From positions 1,804-65,803 of the forward strand of contig JAHLWZ010000165.1 of the NCBI GenBank assembly GCA_020536535.1: a stretch of DNA of 64,000 nucleotides, given 5' to 3'. Shown in pieces: positions 10,470 through 22,108 of the stretch. Each line of letters starts with the position of its first letter. The first letter of the stretch is position 1. This DNA is from Pelomyxa schiedti. Lineage: Eukaryota; Evosea; Pelobiontida; Pelomyxidae. The notes under the pieces were generated by a model. The model was not told the DNA's origin, ran no database searches, and saw nothing but the letters and a program-made list of their open reading frames with translations. Both the position numbers and the translations under genes were made by a program.

Positions 10470-11731
10470 TGTCGGTACCCAAGTTTCTGTGGTGGCTGGA
10501 ACTTTTATTTAAAAAGTGCCCTTTGATTTGTGTAAAATCGGAGTACAAAGTAAAGGTCAAAAAAGAGAACACATGACTTTGGACAAGAAGTAACACCACA
10601 CGCGCTCAAACAAAGGTGTTCTTCAATTGAGTTATGGAGGGAAGATGCACATTTCTGAGGGTGGGTGTGCCGGGCAAAAGCATAGAAGTCAGTCAGTCTG
10701 ACATCATTGTGAATCCGGTACACTATCTGCGGCTGTGCCGAAAAGGGAGGGAACGTGGTGATGTGGTTTTCTGCTCAGAGGTCTTTAGGTAGTGGATTTC
10801 CGCTGGGAAACAGAAAGTCCAGCCGGCAAAGAAGAAAGATCAGTTGCGGTATGATTTGATGTTGGTACTTTTGTTAATGTGCGGGTTTACTTTGTGAGTG
10901 GAGAATGAACAAGTGTATTCATTCATTGATTTCAGTATGTACTGTTTCAAGTTTTTCTTAAGTGAAAGAGTAAAGGGTATTTTGTTTGTTTTTGAGGGTT
11001 GTTGTGACTTGCCCTTGTAAATCCGCCTGCTCTCCCAGGCTTGCTATTTGCTGTGCTATATTGTCTGGGACAAAGAATAAATTCCATTGGTGAAACCTTT
11101 TCTTTGCTGTTCAACCCTCCATTTGGAAGTCAGCTCTGGGCGTTGTTTTTTGTCAGATCAAAAATTTTGTTTGAGGAACGAGGAATAAGGGTAAGTGAGA
11201 AAGGAGTCTACACAAGGAACCTGCTTTGCTTCATCCGGAGTAAATCATCGTTCTACGGCGCATCTTACGCTCCGTACTATTTGTTGTGGATTGGGTTCTA
11301 GGAAATGGAAACTGACTCGGGTCTGATTGGCCTTGCTTCGCTGCGGATCCTTCGATTATTGTATCGGATTAGCTTTTCTTTTCTACCAAGTGTTCCACTG
11401 TGGCAACCCCAGCAGGACCTGACCCGCCAATCCCTCAAGTTCGGTGGAGGTTGTACCCGATGGGCCGTTTCACTCCGGAGAACCCAATTACATTTCCGAG
11501 ATTAATCTAGTGATGAATCAGAGGTGACACTCTTCTCAGGGAATCCCAGCCCAGAGAAGTGTTCGTACAGCTTGTGTTATGAAGTGCCAGGGGAGTGGTT
11601 CACTTCAGAACCTCGGTTTTCCGGAAGTACCTACGGGCCAAGAGGTCAAAACAAACATCGTTTCAAGAAGAAAAATTGAGATGGGACCACATGTCAGTTC
11701 CCTGCCGCGTTTTATTTATTCTTTGGCAAGA
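10470..11731. other. Intergenic region with repeat copy B
   Basis: Contains copy B of the duplicated segment (10860-11110) and a second matching block (11158-11235). Plus-strand ORFs here (for example 11041-11301) are hydrophobic, have no recognisable domain and coincide with the repeat, so I do not call them genes. The segment probably also holds the divergent promoters of the TKL kinase (10469) and the Pro-rich gene (11797). Confidence 0.4.
10860..11110. repeat. Dispersed duplicated segment, copy B
   Basis: Same-orientation copy of 6815-7050, about 4 kb away, with scattered substitutions and indels. The two copies flank the coiled-coil fragment and the TKL kinase gene. Confidence 0.85.
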
Positions 11732-11779
11732 CCAACCACAACCACAACCACAACCACAACCACAACCACAACCACAACA
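11732..11779. repeat. CCACAA hexanucleotide repeat
   Basis: About seven perfect tandem CCACAA units end 18 bases before the predicted ATG of the Pro-rich gene, so the tract would lie in its 5' leader or promoter. Confidence 0.9.
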
Positions 11780-11796
11780 AACCAGTGGCACAACGT

Positions 11797-13091
11797 ATGA
11801 GTCAACAAAACCCACGCGGGACCCGTCATAATACCCCTCAAACACACCACACTTCCCACCAGACCAGCGACGCAAGTGCTAGCGCTACTGTTTACAATCA
11901 GCAGAACGGCAGACGAGATGATCAGCAACACCGTGATCACGCTCCTCGCAGGCATAGGCGCGACGGTGGTGATGGGGACGCACGGGGGTTCGTTGGAGAG
12001 GACAGGAGTGCCGGGAATGTGAACTCACGCACCCAGGGGCAGCGTCGCGGGCGGGAAAGTGGTGGCAGTGGATATGACTCGGAGGAGGACTTGAACGAGC
12101 CCACGGCTAGAACCAACAGCAGGGAGGCCTATCTCACAACGCAGCCCTACCAGAGGCAATCTCGGCGCCGGCGCCATGTAAACAACAACAATAATGACAA
12201 CAACGCGGCCAGACAACGCCATCCTGCTGATCCCACCGTCACCAGGTACTATGACGATTTAACACCTCACCAAGCACAATCGCACACCCCGCAGAACGCT
12301 TGGCACCCTCCGCGGTCAGACCCCTGGCAGCCGCAAAGTACTTGGAATCCTCCCCCAGATACTTGGAATCCTCCGCCCCACTATACTTGGGGCCCCCCGC
12401 CACAGCCTTCACAGCAACAGTATCGTTATAACCTCAATGCTCCCCCAAGTAGTGCAGTCAATGTTCTCCCACGTCAAGACATCCTGGACTCGAGGGGGTC
12501 CAATGCAACCAACCAAGTCTGGCCCCCTGTCGACGGAGAGGACTATATGTACAACGCGGCACCACTAAAGACCCCTCAGTACCCTTTGTGGCCTCCAGTG
12601 AATGAAAATGACTACTTGCACAAAGCTACACCATTGCAGCTCCCCCGGCAACCGCAGCCCTCTCAAGTGCCACCATTCAATGGTGCTATCTGGCCTCCTC
12701 CTCCTCCTCCTCCAGCAGAACATGTTTTACCCCAAAGCTCAACAACTGATACCCCCCTATCTGGCAGCCAAATCAGAATGCCACAGACCCTTTTCCATGG
12801 AAAAACTGGGCAAATGCACCTCCTCCTGAGCCACCAGGAGCCGTCAACAACCCAGAAGTTCCGGTAATACCAGAAGTTCCAGTAATACCAGACGGGATAT
12901 ATGTATCGAAGGAAAAAACCTGGCGTGGCGTTCTACAGCAACGAAATGTGGCAGACATGGTCAAGGTGGAACAAAAGCCTCTACTTCCGGGAGTGTATCC
13001 AGCACTGACACCGGCTCATTACACACTCACTGTGGTTCCCCTCCAGCTGCAACCACCACCCCAACGTAACAAGCCACCACAGCCTCCTTAA
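11797..13091 (+). CDS. Pro/Asn/Gln-rich protein with W-P-P repeats
   Basis: Two exons, 11797-12723 and 12768-13091; the 44-nt intron restores one frame to the stop at 13089-13091. The N-terminal half is highly charged and Arg/Asn/Gln-rich. The middle has short tandem units built on Trp-Asn-Pro-Pro and on WPPV-x-(E/N)xDY, repeated at about residues 245 and 270. The end has VPVIPEVPVIP and a less biased segment (ISVSKE-like, then WRGVLQQRNVADMV) which may be a small folded domain. No family is recognised. The composition suggests a disordered scaffold or RNA/chromatin-associated protein, but that is only inference. The start is the first ATG after the CCACAA repeat. Confidence 0.6.
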
Positions 13092-13281
13092 AATACACTC
13101 AATTGTAGCCTCCTTTTGTATTACTTTCCAATTCTCTCGTAAAAACAAGTCCTTGTTGCCCTTTTTCGCTTCTTTCAGCACAAAGAGCTTTAGGGAGAGT
13201 TCTTGTCACGCAAAATTTTGTTTTTCAAGTCAAAAGGTTGTACAAGGTGTGGGAATGGTGTTGCAGTGTTGAGTGGCAGGT

Positions 13282-16200
13282 TTATTCATGAGAACTGTTG
13301 TCTGATCGAGGTGATTGCTGAGGCAGAGTGGGTGACGCAGAGGGAAGGGGCGGAGGTGGAGGTGGTGACGAGGAACCAGGAACCACACACTGGATGCTGC
13401 TGCTGCCACTGTGCCCCCGGCTAGTGATACTTCCATGTGGCTTCTTGTCATGTGAGGATGATGATGAACCCGGCGTCATTGCTGATGCTGAGGCTGAGGT
13501 TTTGCTGTGTGATGATGGTGTTGAGGGGAGCAGGACAGCGCTGAGGGCGAGCTGCTGGTGCCCAGCGTGGGCGTGGGCGCCGTGCTGCCCGTGCTGGTGG
13601 CTGCTGCTGCCCCCGCTCCCGCTCCCGCTGCTGTGGGGAGTCGCTGCGGGCCGCAGCGTCGGGGTGCACGGCACGGCGGCGGTGCTCGCGGGCGTTGTTC
13701 TGGGCGGGGAGGGTGTGCGGGACCTCGGGTGGGTGTGGGGCACCCGCGAGTGCATGTGCGAGGAAAGAGGCGGAGGGGGCTCGGGTACCGGGGACGGGGA
13801 GAGAGGCGGGGGTGGGGGCGGTGGTGAGGAGGTGCGAAGGGGCGATCCTGGGAGCGGTGGAGGTGGGATTCCCTCTCCCTCTAGGAAGGAAAGTACATCG
13901 GGAATCTCTGTGATATCTTTTACGGGATTCAAATTAGTGAATAAAGAGGGGCTTGGTGACAACGGCACTTACAGTTGGCCTGGTGTTTTGCTGGGTCAGA
14001 GTTGTCTCTTGATGAACCCTCTTTTGATCTGTGGTGACCTTTCGGTTTTTTCTCTTTCCTGTGGTGTCTCCTATTGGCAGCATATTGCATAGCAACTATA
14101 AGGGACTCGGCAGTAAAAGCGGAAATTCTCTTTAAATCCTCAGAAATAGCTTTCTTTCTCTCTGGTACTGTCTCAGATGTAAGAAGGCGAGCGAGCCTAT
14201 ATTAGTTAGATACTACTGTAAAATAAACCACGGGGAATCGCACCTCAAAACAGGAAGACAGTTGGCACTGGTCATTTCCTCTGCTATATTCACAACATTT
14301 TTTCCCTCCGAGTTTGGAACAGTTACAGATGCTCCCGCCCTAGATAAAAAAGAATGAGTGACCCAAGTAACAGTTCATGGCAAATAAAAAAGTGAGAAGC
14401 ACCTGAGAAGAGCCAAAGTTTCTGCTTTTCTATCACGTCTCACTGCATAATGAAGTGGTGTGCCAGAAGCATCTAGCCTGTAAATATTAGCTTCGAGTGA
14501 TTTCTTAACGATACACACATATCAACGGGGCAGCCACAAACCAGGAGCAAGCTGAGGCACGCAAGGGAGTGATACTGCAATGCCATGTGCAGAAGGGACC
14601 TACAAATGTGCTTCAGAAGTCCCTTTCAAAAGAGCTTGCAGTAAATTGACCTTCTGTCGGGGGGAAATGTGGTGGTCAAATCGAGTCCATGAGCAATGCT
14701 AAAGAGTAACTTCTTCACACTTCCATACTTTAAAGACTGATGCACAAACTGAAAACAATTAATTAGCAGTTATGCAGTGGGTTGGGTTGTGACCTCATTC
14801 AAGTCACTTGGAGGTGGGCCTATAAAGGATTTTTTATCGTATTTGGAGACAATCCAATTTCGACGAGAAACACTGAAATAAAACCAATCAATAAATACGT
14901 AATAAAGAAAAGCTCAAGTCATACTTGTCAGCATCTGCTTGTATGTGTTGAATATCTGTGGGGATTACATTTTCCCACACACTGTTGGCTTTTTCATTTC
15001 CGAGTGCAGCCAACATCTTGTGAAATGTGTTATTTATAACATCCAATTTATTTTTTACACAACGCACCATATAAATATCTGGCTCGATATGATCTAATTT
15101 GAGACTGCGCACTTTGCTTATGTGGGTACCAAGTTGTCTGTGAACACCTTCATCAAGATAAGGAAATTCAAAAACCCAAAGATATCCACTTTACCTGAGC
15201 AATTTATACAAATAATAATTCCCAGATTGATGGAGACCCAGTCTGGATCTTGAAAACCTTTTAATAAAAGGGGAAGAAAGTGAACAAAAAGGACGGACCT
15301 GGTGCTCCACAATCTGCACATGCCAAGTTAGACTTGTGCAGCTGGCGCAGGCAGTTTAAATTTGGGTTATCCACTGTGGTAGTTTTTTCTTTTTTACCGA
15401 AGAATTAGAAGAATATCCATCACCCACTTCTATTTCAAGACAACCTTGATTCATTTTTTGCATGAGATTTGCTCTGGAGTTATTAATTGCAGAGATCCAC
15501 GAATTCATTTGGTCTTGAGATTCTGCCTGAGACAAAAGTAAGAAGGAATATTCTGCAGGTTTCCTATGTGGCAACCTGCAGAAGAAAGGAATTTGCTGGG
15601 GGAGTGATAATCTCAAAACAGAATCGTCTGTCAAGATCACTGCGAACATGGAGCGTGGTCAGTATGATATCTGTCACTCTGGCCTTGGATGCATCCTAGT
15701 CAAGTCTTTTAGCTGGGTATGTGGGATACTGATGCCTACTTTGCCGTCTTTGTAGTAAAAAAACTTCTCATTCTCAATTTTGAAGTACCTTCGCTGCCAG
15801 CTCTTGCCAAAACTGGTCGTTCTCTTGAATAGATACCTGAAGTCAAGTAAAAAAAGCGATATTTCACTCTCCATACTACGGACCCTTCCATCTCCAAAAT
15901 CGTGGTGGGTGCAGCTTGAATCGAAGGCAGATTTGGCAATACATCTCCTTTCTGAAGTAAAAGTGAGTCACAAAAGGTGAACACAAAAGGTAGATGCGGT
16001 AGTAGTACAGAGACTAAGGCCACTTTGAGCTCTGCCTCTTGTCGTTTTTTTGCTGTGACATCTGCTTTATTTTCATCAAGTACTGACTCAAGAACTCTGA
16101 AGAATTGTTCATGGACTTGGTTGGTTTGAGTGATTTGACTGAAAAAAACTTGGTGCTGCTGAAGCATTCCCTTGATCCCTTCCAATAAAACAATCCGAAA

Positions 16201-17725
16201 TTGACTCTGGTGGTAAAATAAGCCGTATACTTTGGGTAGAATGTTGGCACACAGTCGCCTGATTAAGGCTACAAGCAAGATCCAGTATTGCCTCCTTTTG
16301 ACCTCTTTTTGCAATGACAAGGTCTTCGCTGATCTATAGTCACAATATCAGGGTTTTTTCTTCTTTATGATTTTGAGGTATTTTATGGTTGTTGGACACA
16401 CCTCATTCAAGCCAGAGCCTTTTTTTACCCGCGAGTACTTGGCTGCCATTGTATCAAGTTGTTCTGATCTCTTGTTGAATTCTTTGGCTTTACTCTAACT
16501 GAAAATTAAAAATTTGCCCAGCCACCCAATGTGTTCAACCTTGACTTCTTTCATTGTGCTGTCTAGGAAGCGTTGCATGGGCGCCGTCAAATAAATATCA
16601 ATAGAGGAAAGCTAGTTTATGTAAATATATTGATACAGCAGAAAACTCGGGAAAAGTACAAATTTGCTTCTTTCTTCATCAATAGAAAGTAAGGTATTAG
16701 AGGCAGACTCCAAACTTGTTTCTAGAAAGTGACTGTAAGGAAAAAGTGCAAAGGGGTGTCAAGGAAGCTACGAAGAAACTGGTCCCCTGGTATGGCTTTC
16801 AAGCACGTTGCTAGTTCCTGGCATCGCAATCTATAATCTGTAAATAAACTTAGGGTTTGATCTCACAATGTGCCAGTGCACTACCAGTACTTGCAGCCAT
16901 CAGAGCCTTATGGCATTTGATCACATCTTTCACCCTCCCCACTCTTTCTTTCATTTCCAGAATAGCCTTCCTCAGTTCCTCGCGAGAAAGAGGCGAGTCA
17001 TCAATGACAGTCTCCAGAGAAATTCCACCCTCAGGCCCCAGGGAAGTCACAGCAGCCGCGATAGCAGCCGAGGTCGTAGCATAAGCCGTAGTTGGTGCAA
17101 ATGCAAAAGGGCCGGAAATAGGCTGTGCCCCCGAGGCCGAGAGAGTTGCCAGTGAAGAGGAAGTCATTATTGAGCCAGAGGCCGTCGCCAGAATCGCCGA
17201 AACGACGGAACTTGAGGCCGAAGCCGCCGTCGAGAAGATGGAGCTCAGTCCGGACGAGAACGGCGTCGAGGACGAAGAGGCGCCGAGGACCGGCGACGGC
17301 TGCAGCGAAACGCCGGTCGATGACGTCACCATCGCGGCGGACGCAACTGCGGGGGCCATCGTCGGCGTCGAAGGCGGGGTCGCCGACGGCGACGAAACCG
17401 ACGACGGCGCCGAGTTTGGTATTGGCATTTGGCTGCTCGCCGAGCTCGACGACGTCGTCGACCCAGGGGCCGCGGTCGCCAACGACATCAAATGGGACGA
17501 CGACACCGAGGCCGTGAGCTGGCTCCCCGATCCCGACCCGCTCCCTCCGGAGACGGAGAGGCAAGAAGAAGACGATGATGGGACCCACGGCTCGTTGCTG
17601 CTGACGCTGGCCATCCTGCGCGGGCGCCTGAGGAATGAATCTACTGAGGCCTGGAGGCCCGTCTCGGTGTGCGACGGCGTCGTAGTGTACGACGTCGAGG
17701 GCGACGTTGGCGTCGTTTGGTCCAT
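13282..17725 (-). CDS. BAR-PH-ArfGAP-ankyrin protein (ACAP/ASAP type)
   Basis: This large many-exon gene starts with MDQTTPTSPS at 17725. The first exon encodes about 230 Ser/Ala/Thr-rich residues, then the first BAR helix (SREELRKAILEMKERV). Splicing near 16850-16790 and onward continues the BAR helices (YRLRCQELATCLKAIPG, HHFLETSLESASNTLL, then QVHEQFFRVLESVLDENKAD). The PH domain lies at about 15890-15450 (LFKRTTSFGKSWQRRYFKI). The ArfGAP zinc finger lies at about 15340-14930, with CADC and CINC pairs and then HISKVRSLKLD. Ankyrin-like exons lie at about 14750-14400, and a long Ser/Pro/His-rich C-terminus ends at 13282. Family members bend membranes and speed GTP hydrolysis by Arf GTPases at the plasma membrane or endosomes. 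I could not place the Arg finger (normally just after the CxxC pair, at an exon joint) with certainty. Confidence 0.85.
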
Positions 17726-18094
17726 CCAAGAGGCACTCCTTTGTCTTGTGTGTTCTTTGCGTTATCTTTTTTTTTTTTTTTGTCGTTTTCGTGGAATGGC
17801 CTTAAAGTTGATGTAATCTCTGAAGAAAAGATGTGATGATCTATGGAATTGACATTTTTTTCTTTCCCAATCATCAATCTGAACACAAGGAACACTTGTA
17901 CTGTGACCTTTTTTCTTTCATGTGTTGGTTTGACTGGCAGTAAACAATTGGAAAGAAAAAAAGGGGGTGTTGTTCTCTTGTTAATAATTAAAAAAAATGT
18001 CTACATTCGAAGTCATTGTAATAAGGACTTGAGTGACTATTTGTGTCAGGGGAGAGGAACTGGCTTAAAGAAAACTGCCTAGCTCGTGAAGAAC

Positions 18095-19059
18095 TTAGAA
18101 CTGCTTGAAGAAACCACAAACTTCGGGGTGGTCTTTAAATCCAGCAAGAAATTCTTTGCGGTCTATTGTACCATTCTGTGTTGGGATTGTTAATTGGAGG
18201 CCAATATTATTTGATTTGTCATACCCCATCAGTGTCCACACGTGAAAAAACGGCATCAACAATGCCCTGTATTGTTTGTAGACTTTTCTCGTCAAGTTCT
18301 TCTTGTGGAGCCTTGGGATTGGCTGCTGCGCGTTTCTATTGCACATATGCTTAGATCCAGATAAATTTAGTGTCTAAGGATTACCTGTTTGATGATCAAA
18401 ACAAACATGCCTTTTACCTCCTCTTTGGACAGCACGCCATCTCCATTCTAGTGTTACTTGAGTTATTTACATTTTGGGTATCTGTGGAGTGTATACTTTA
18501 TCGAATAGATCAAATGATGCTAAAGGGAATGAATGACTACATCTCGAACCGGAAAGGATGCTGCATACCATTAAGCTTTTGTTCGAGAGATCCACCGTGA
18601 GTAACCCCCATCATACTGAGGTACTCCCTCACGTCCATGTAACCATTGTGATCAAAATCAAATGAATCAAACACCTGTACAACAGTGTTCGATAAGTACC
18701 ATCAAAAGTGAAAAGAGGTAGTTCGTACTTGCTCAGCCAGGTCGTCGTGCATCACGCCACCAAGAATGAGCTTGAAAGCATCACGTGTGATTCTGCCGTC
18801 CCTTGTGGCATACTTCCGGAAGTTCTTCAGAACAAGTTCGAACTTTTCCTTTGAGACTATAAAGGTTACACAAAACCAAAAGAACCTACTAGAAAAAGAA
18901 GAAGTAGAAGGTAAAATAAAAAAACATTTTTTTTAAAAAAGAAATGAACATGGCAAAGGGGGAAAAAAAAAGTTGTTGTAGGTAATTCTTCCTACTCTCG
19001 TATTTCGTCCTGTATTCGTTGAGTTCCTTCTTGCTCAGTTTCACGTTATCAGCCCCCAT
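18095..19059 (-). CDS. EF-hand calcium-binding protein
   Basis: The start is ATG at 19057-19059 (MGADNVKLSKKELNEY); the stop is at 18095-18097. Five or more introns are needed. Spliced exons give VSKEKFELVLKNFRKYATR, then a canonical EF-hand DFDHNGYMDVREY. A second (FDLFDKNGDGVLSKEE) is assembled from three small exons, and a third (NGTIDRKEFLAGF) lies near the C-terminus. The end is FFKQF. The size (about 190 residues) and EF-hand spacing match the calmodulin/recoverin/calcineurin-B superfamily. The Met-Gly start could be myristoylated as in neuronal calcium sensors, but no Ser/Thr follows at position 6. It faces the caspase-like gene across a 209-bp divergent gap. Confidence 0.8.
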
Positions 19060-19268
19060 CGTCGACGGTTTACGTTTTATTTTCTTGTGAATTTTGATGG
19101 CTGTTGTTTCACGGGCTGGGAACAATCTGAACACACTCTCGCCGAATCTCAGGCCAACATATTACTTGTCACTTGATCGTGTCGCTCCCAGTACCGTTGG
19201 GTGAGTCTGAAGAGATTGTGAGATTGGAAACTAACTTGGTAACAATCAAAATACTGTTTCGGGGAGCG

Positions 19269-20641
19269 ATGGGGCAAGAGCACAGCACCAAAGTTTACTT
19301 TCACAATTACTGGGATTGTCCCATAAGTAATGTCGCTGTGCGTTTTTCCACAGACAACACGCTCCAGCCGGACACCTACTTTCTTGGCCAAATGGTCGTA
19401 GGCCAGTGCTCGTATGGACTCTACTTAGTTAATTTTGCAATTGTAATTTCATTTTCCTAAAGTTGATGAATGGAAGGGGTCTTGCATTTTTTTTTTTTGT
19501 TCCTGACATAGTGTGAAGGCAGGAGTTGCCTCGTTCATATAGGACTGGAGTGGGCTCTGGATATCATGACTATTGGGATATATCATTTGAGGCTACGGGT
19601 GGGAAGCACCCAGGCAAATGGAAGACGGGCACTCCTTACAGTGTTCAGATATCTTCAGCCAGTGACATTGACGTCGATTCCTCTCAACGAATTGACTTTT
19701 GGGTGACTGAGGAGCACACATGTTGCTACTTAGGGTTCCCACCTCACAACAAGCCATCCAATAGACCCAAGACATCAGAGTATACTACTTGGTGGAGCCT
19801 CACACATGACAAGGTATTAGAGCGATACTATGCATATAATCCAGGCCCGGATGTGCGCGGTACTGCGCTTGTAATTTGCAACTCTAGATATACCGGGAGA
19901 GAGGATGCTCCTGGCTTGCGGATTGAAGCGGGGAGGGTACAAAACCTATTTGAAAGGGACCTCAATTACCACACCCTCCGGTTTGATGACCTCACCTCAG
20001 AACAAATGAAGGAAGTTTTCCATTCTGTCAGAGATAGTGCCGCAACAGAGGGAATCCAGTGGGATTCCATTGCAGTGTATTATACCGGTCATGACTGCAG
20101 AATACCTATAACATATGGATGTGCACATTCTGGGGAAACACCAGAAATGTCTGATGCTATTCTCGGTGTTGATAATATTGCAGTTAGCACAACTGAATTG
20201 CTGAACCTATTCACCCCATCAAGCCTCCCACTTCTCAAAGGAAAACCCAAGCTGATCATACTCAACTACTTCAGCACTGTCCAAAATGAAGCCATATCAA
20301 CTGAAATTCCACCCCCTGAATTCATACCTACAACAACTCAAAGCAGATTCCCAGATTGGACCGATATGGTAATCGCCATTTCGCCCAGAGACCTTCAATT
20401 GGCCTATGCAGATCCAGGAGGCACGCCCTACGGCAAAGCCCTGATCGAGTGCCTTTCCATGAACTACGAATCTGCAACGCCTCAGGATTGCGTCTCAGTC
20501 TTGACTGATGTGCACCGCTCAGTCGCCGACACAGTCACTGGGAGCCTGTGCGTTTCATCAGGCTCGTTCACAAGCTACCTCAGTCGAAAATTGTACATTG
20601 GGAGGGTTGATGCCCTCTCAAACTGGACAAAAAAAAGTTAG
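19269..20641 (+). CDS. Caspase-fold protein, probably catalytically dead
   Basis: Exon 1 is 19269-19394 (MGQEHSTKVYFHNYWD); intron 19395-19522; exon 2 is 19523-20641. Residues ~1-125 form a beta-rich domain with HNYWDCPISNV, SGYHDYWDISF and WVTEEHTCCYLGF. The rest has a peptidase C14 layout: RGTALVICNSRY (strand 1), AGRVQNLFERDLNYHTL (helix 1), SIAVYYTGHD (strand 3, catalytic His site), AILGVDN, then KGKPKLIILNYFST. In caspases the last block is KPKLFxxQACRG; here Cys is replaced by Phe, and the His-Gly pair reads His-Asp. So the fold is kept but the nucleophile is lost. Role unknown; dead homologues often regulate active ones. The GKPK and LGVD blocks resemble caspases and paracaspases more than metacaspases. 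Confidence 0.7.
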
Positions 20642-20681
20642 CGTAAACACCAAACCTCCGATCCTGGGCGATGACGAAAAT

Positions 20682-20701
20682 GAAGGCCTTCGAAGGCCTT
20701 C
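20682..20701. repeat. 20-bp perfect palindrome
   Basis: Two adjacent copies of the self-complementary GAAGGCCTTC lie in the 94-bp gap between the caspase-like stop and the gamma-glutamyl hydrolase ATG. The position suits a regulatory dyad for the downstream gene, but chance is possible. Confidence 0.6.
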
Positions 20702-20735
20702 CGGTTATTTCATCAGAAAATCATTTAGAAACACA

Positions 20736-22108
20736 ATGATGGCGACGGGTCGTGGGGTGGTGGCGTTGTTTTGTTGCTGTGTATTTGTGCACGCTGTTGG
20801 AGCCACGGACAGGCCAATTGTGGGAATAATCACTGAACCGTCGCCGTCATCAATTCGGTCTCTGGGATCAGAGTTCATATGTGCATCTTACGTGAAATTT
20901 GTGGAGTCAAGTGGTGCCAGGGTAGCTCCTATTCGGTAAATACCTTTTTTTTTTCCCCATGAGTATTTTTTTTCCCCTTTGAAATGTTCATAACAAGGTA
21001 CACCGATGATGAGGCTTCTTTGAGGTCTGCTGTGAAAAACTTGAATGGACTTTTGTTTCCTGGAGGAGGAGCTGATCTGGAGGGAGTGTACATGAATGCT
21101 TTGACTGTCCTGTTTGATGAAGCCTTGGCAGTAACTTTTTTCATGTATTTTCTATTGTCTGAGCACTTGAAGACAAATGATGCTGGGGAGTATTTTCCAA
21201 TATGGGGCACATGTCTTGGAGTAAAACTCGCTCTTCTCTCTGAAACTCACGCCATCCACAAAAAAGTTTGAGGAATTGCTTGTGCTAGCTTCAGGTGAGG
21301 ACAGTTCCATCTTGGACTGCGACTTTGATTCCGAGAACATCTCAATGCCAGTTTATTTCACTTCTTTGGCTCCGTCAAGCAGGTGCAACTGTACTTCATT
21401 CTCATTCACCTTTTTGAAACTGTTGAAGATTATGGAGCCCGGCCCCATCTGATATTTACAGCATTTACGAAAATGAATCGGTGACACTGAACAACCATGT
21501 TTGTGGAATGACACCTGCTCATTTCAACTGTATGAATGCATGTGTGCTTTTACCTCGTTGAAAGAACCTTTTTTTATGCAGCGAAAGAGGCATTGACCTC
21601 TTTCTATGATGTTCTTTCCACAAACTATGATCGACTTGGTGTGGAATTTATTTCATCTATCGAAGGTACTTGCACTTGTCTCCATTTTGAAAACGCTTTA
21701 TGAATAATGCGAGACAAAAAGGTAAAAACTACCCATTTTATGGAGTCCAATGGTTTGTCCTTCCCTTCTATATTGCTTTCTTCTCTCCTCAATACCACTA
21801 ACCCTCCATGAACAGGCACCCAGAAAAGCCTATGTTGTATCCTACAACTAAAACTTAAAGCAAATCAATTTCAATTAGATCCTTAACCCCATAAACGCGA
21901 GTGGAATCCTGATGAAGCCATGAACCATGGGACTGATTCCATTGCCGCCAATAGCTACCCAATACAGTTTATCAGCAATGAGATACGCAAGAGCACACAC
22001 TCATTCCCAACCCAGGAGGAAGAAGAGAGTGCCCTTATATACAACTACTCGCCAGTGTACACAGCTGATCGCATTCCAGACTATGAGCAGTGTTACATGT
22101 TCCAATAA
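20736..22108 (+). CDS. Gamma-glutamyl hydrolase (peptidase C26)
   Basis: The first ATG (20736) opens a signal peptide (ALFCCCVFVHAVGA), then RPIVGIITEPSPSS. At least six introns: one ends near 20997, and others are 21131-21163 (33 nt, in frame), ~21223-21268 and ~21381-21424, with more before the last exon. Spliced blocks are NGLLFPGGGADL, YFPIWGTCLG (nucleophile Cys), FEELLVLASGEDSS, a Ser-Arg to SDIYSIYENESVTLNNH joint, SFYDVLSTNYD, the FYGVQW/HPEKP joint (catalytic His) and a final EWNPDEAMNHGTDSI exon to QCYMFQ. All fit the family order. The enzyme removes glutamates from poly-gamma-glutamyl folates in lysosomes or outside the cell. The catalytic residues appear intact. Confidence 0.85.

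Noticed and set aside
16857-17816. Long plus-strand ORFs rich in Arg, Glu and Asp over the Ser/Ala-rich exon
   Set aside because: They are antisense shadows of the low-complexity first exon of the BAR-ArfGAP gene, whose frame leads directly into a BAR helix.
19149-19391. Minus-strand 80-residue ORF opposite the caspase-like first exon
   Set aside because: The plus frame continues across an intron into the caspase-like exon and repeats its NYWD/DYWD motif; the minus frame has no continuation.
19395-20641. Metacaspase annotation for the caspase-like gene
   Set aside because: The blocks KGKPKL and LGVD and their spacing are closer to caspase/paracaspase domains, and the catalytic Cys is absent, so an active metacaspase label would mislead.
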